A stretch of 7,735 nt of DNA from Candidatus Luteimonas excrementigallinarum (GTDB lineage: Bacteria > Pseudomonadota > Gammaproteobacteria > Xanthomonadales > Xanthomonadaceae): the NCBI GenBank assembly GCA_019115725.1, contig DXCY01000023.1, forward strand, positions 1-7,735, given 5' to 3'. Made by a program: the position numbers and the translations under genes. This document shows positions 6,860 to 7,735 of this stretch, in pieces. Every line of letters starts with the position of its first letter. Within the stretch, counting starts at the first letter, position 1. The notes under the pieces are model-generated. The model saw nothing but the letters and a program-made list of their open reading frames with translations. It had not been told where the DNA came from and made no database searches.

Positions 6860-7735
6860 TCAGCCTGCCAGGGCCGCCACCCGCAGGTCTTCCCGTCCAC
6901 AGCCGGGCTGCTGGAACCAGTCGACCACGGTGGGGGCGAGGGCGTCGAGTTGCATGGGCAGGCTGAGATGATCCTCGCCCGGCATTTCGATGTAGCGGGC
7001 GTGCGGCGCGGAGGCGGCAAGGGCACGTCCGTGGGTGACCGGTACGTGGCGGTCGGCGTCGCCGTGCACCAGCAGGGGACAGGACACGCGCGCCAGGGCG
7101 CTTGTGACATCGACCCGGTCCAGCGGCATGTCGAGGGTGTCGCCGGCGCGGGCGATGGCGTCGTCCAGCACCGTGTCATCCAGGCGCCACTGCATCCACT
7201 GCCGGGTCAGCCAGGCGGAGGGCGGGGCCGGGGCATCGGTCAGCATGTAGGGCACCATGTCGCGGATGGCCTGGTCCGCCGCGGCGAATGATTCCATCGC
7301 CACCACGCTATCCGTTTCCAGACGCGGATCGGCCGCGGCGAAGAGCGCGGTGGCGGCGCCGTAGGACACGCCCAGCAGGTGCAGCGGCCCGGTGACTTCG
7401 CCACGTTCGCGCAGGGCCAGCACCACTTCCACCACGTCGCGGGCCTCGCGGGTGCCGTAGCCGGAAGGCGCGTCGCCCGAGCGGCCGTGGTTGCGCAGGT
7501 CGATGGCAATGGTGCGGTAGCCGGCCTCGCCAAGGCGCAGCGCCCAGGGCAGCATCGAGTCGCCGTGCATCATCCAGCCGTGCAGCAGCACCACGGTGCC
7601 GCGCGGCGCGGACGCCGGGCCGCTGGGCACGCTGAAGTCGAGGTCGGGAAAGGTGTCGGCCACCCCGCTGCCATCGGGCCACGACAGGCTGAGCCGGTAG
7701 TCACCGGGATCGATGGCACGCCAGAACAGGTCCAC
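6860..7735 (-). CDS. Alpha/beta hydrolase, 5'-truncated by the window edge
   Basis: Serine hydrolase of the alpha/beta-hydrolase fold, probably cytoplasmic since no export signal is visible, although the N-terminus is missing. The frame is open to the last base, and the GTG at 7735-7733 is most likely an internal valine. Of 291 visible residues, the oxyanion-hole segment is VVLLHGWMMHG (48-58), the nucleophile elbow is GVSYG (122-126, Ser124), the acid is Asp228 in HGDADRHVP and the base is His256 in GEDHLSLP. All triad residues are therefore present in order. The segment between about 145 and 215 is the lid or cap region (AMESFAAADQ onward), which decides the substrate and is not recognisable. 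Esterase, lipase and C-C hydrolase activities are all possible. It ends 295 bp before the receptor start, and nothing ties it functionally to the receptor. Confidence 0.88.
   Translation of the reverse strand: MDLFWRAIDPGDYRLSLSWPDGSGVADTFPDLDFSVPSGPASAPRGTVVLLHGWMMHGDSMLPWALRLGEAGYRTIAIDLRNHGRSGDAPSGYGTREARDVVEVVLALRERGEVTGPLHLLGVSYGAATALFAAADPRLETDSVVAMESFAAADQAIRDMVPYMLTDAPAPPSAWLTRQWMQWRLDDTVLDDAIARAGDTLDMPLDRVDVTSALARVSCPLLVHGDADRHVPVTHGRALAASAPHARYIEMPGEDHLSLPMQLDALAPTVVDWFQQPGCGREDLRVAALAG

Overview
The window is high-GC DNA with no mobile elements, tRNAs or repeat arrays. It looks like ordinary chromosome from a gammaproteobacterium of the Xanthomonadaceae (Stenotrophomonas, Xanthomonas or Lysobacter relatives). 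That placement rests on the very high GC at third codon positions, on a large TonB-dependent receptor of the Xanthomonas/Caulobacter type with a carboxypeptidase-regulatory-like N-terminus, and on the lack of clear Shine-Dalgarno sites. It is inference from protein style, not a database match.

Layout from left to right. (1) The 3' end of a cytochrome b561 gene on the + strand, closed by a perfect hairpin terminator. (2) A complete + strand gene for a globin-coupled haem sensor fused to a GGDEF diguanylate cyclase. It matches the architecture of E. coli DosC (YddV) from end to end and keeps the haem and c-di-GMP residues. (3) A short convergent gap with an 11-bp perfect GC hairpin. (4) On the - strand, a secreted calcineurin-like metallophosphoesterase. 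(5) Upstream of it on the same strand, a roughly 1030-residue TonB-dependent outer-membrane receptor, 74 bp away with a 10-bp perfect hairpin in the gap. (6) A 295-bp non-coding leader before the receptor with two tandem hairpins and a Pho-box-like direct repeat. (7) A - strand alpha/beta hydrolase whose 5' end runs off the window.

How the genes may work together. The receptor and the phosphoesterase probably form one transcription unit. The phosphoesterase would release a product from a phosphorylated substrate outside the cytoplasm, and the receptor would bind or import the substrate or the product. A Pho-box-like site upstream of the receptor fits a phosphate-scavenging role, but the box is degenerate and the role is a hypothesis. 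The DosC-like protein is a separate single-gene unit that should tie oxygen or redox-gas sensing to c-di-GMP. Its usual phosphodiesterase partner DosP is not next to it in this window. The cytochrome b561 and the hydrolase show no evident link to the other genes.
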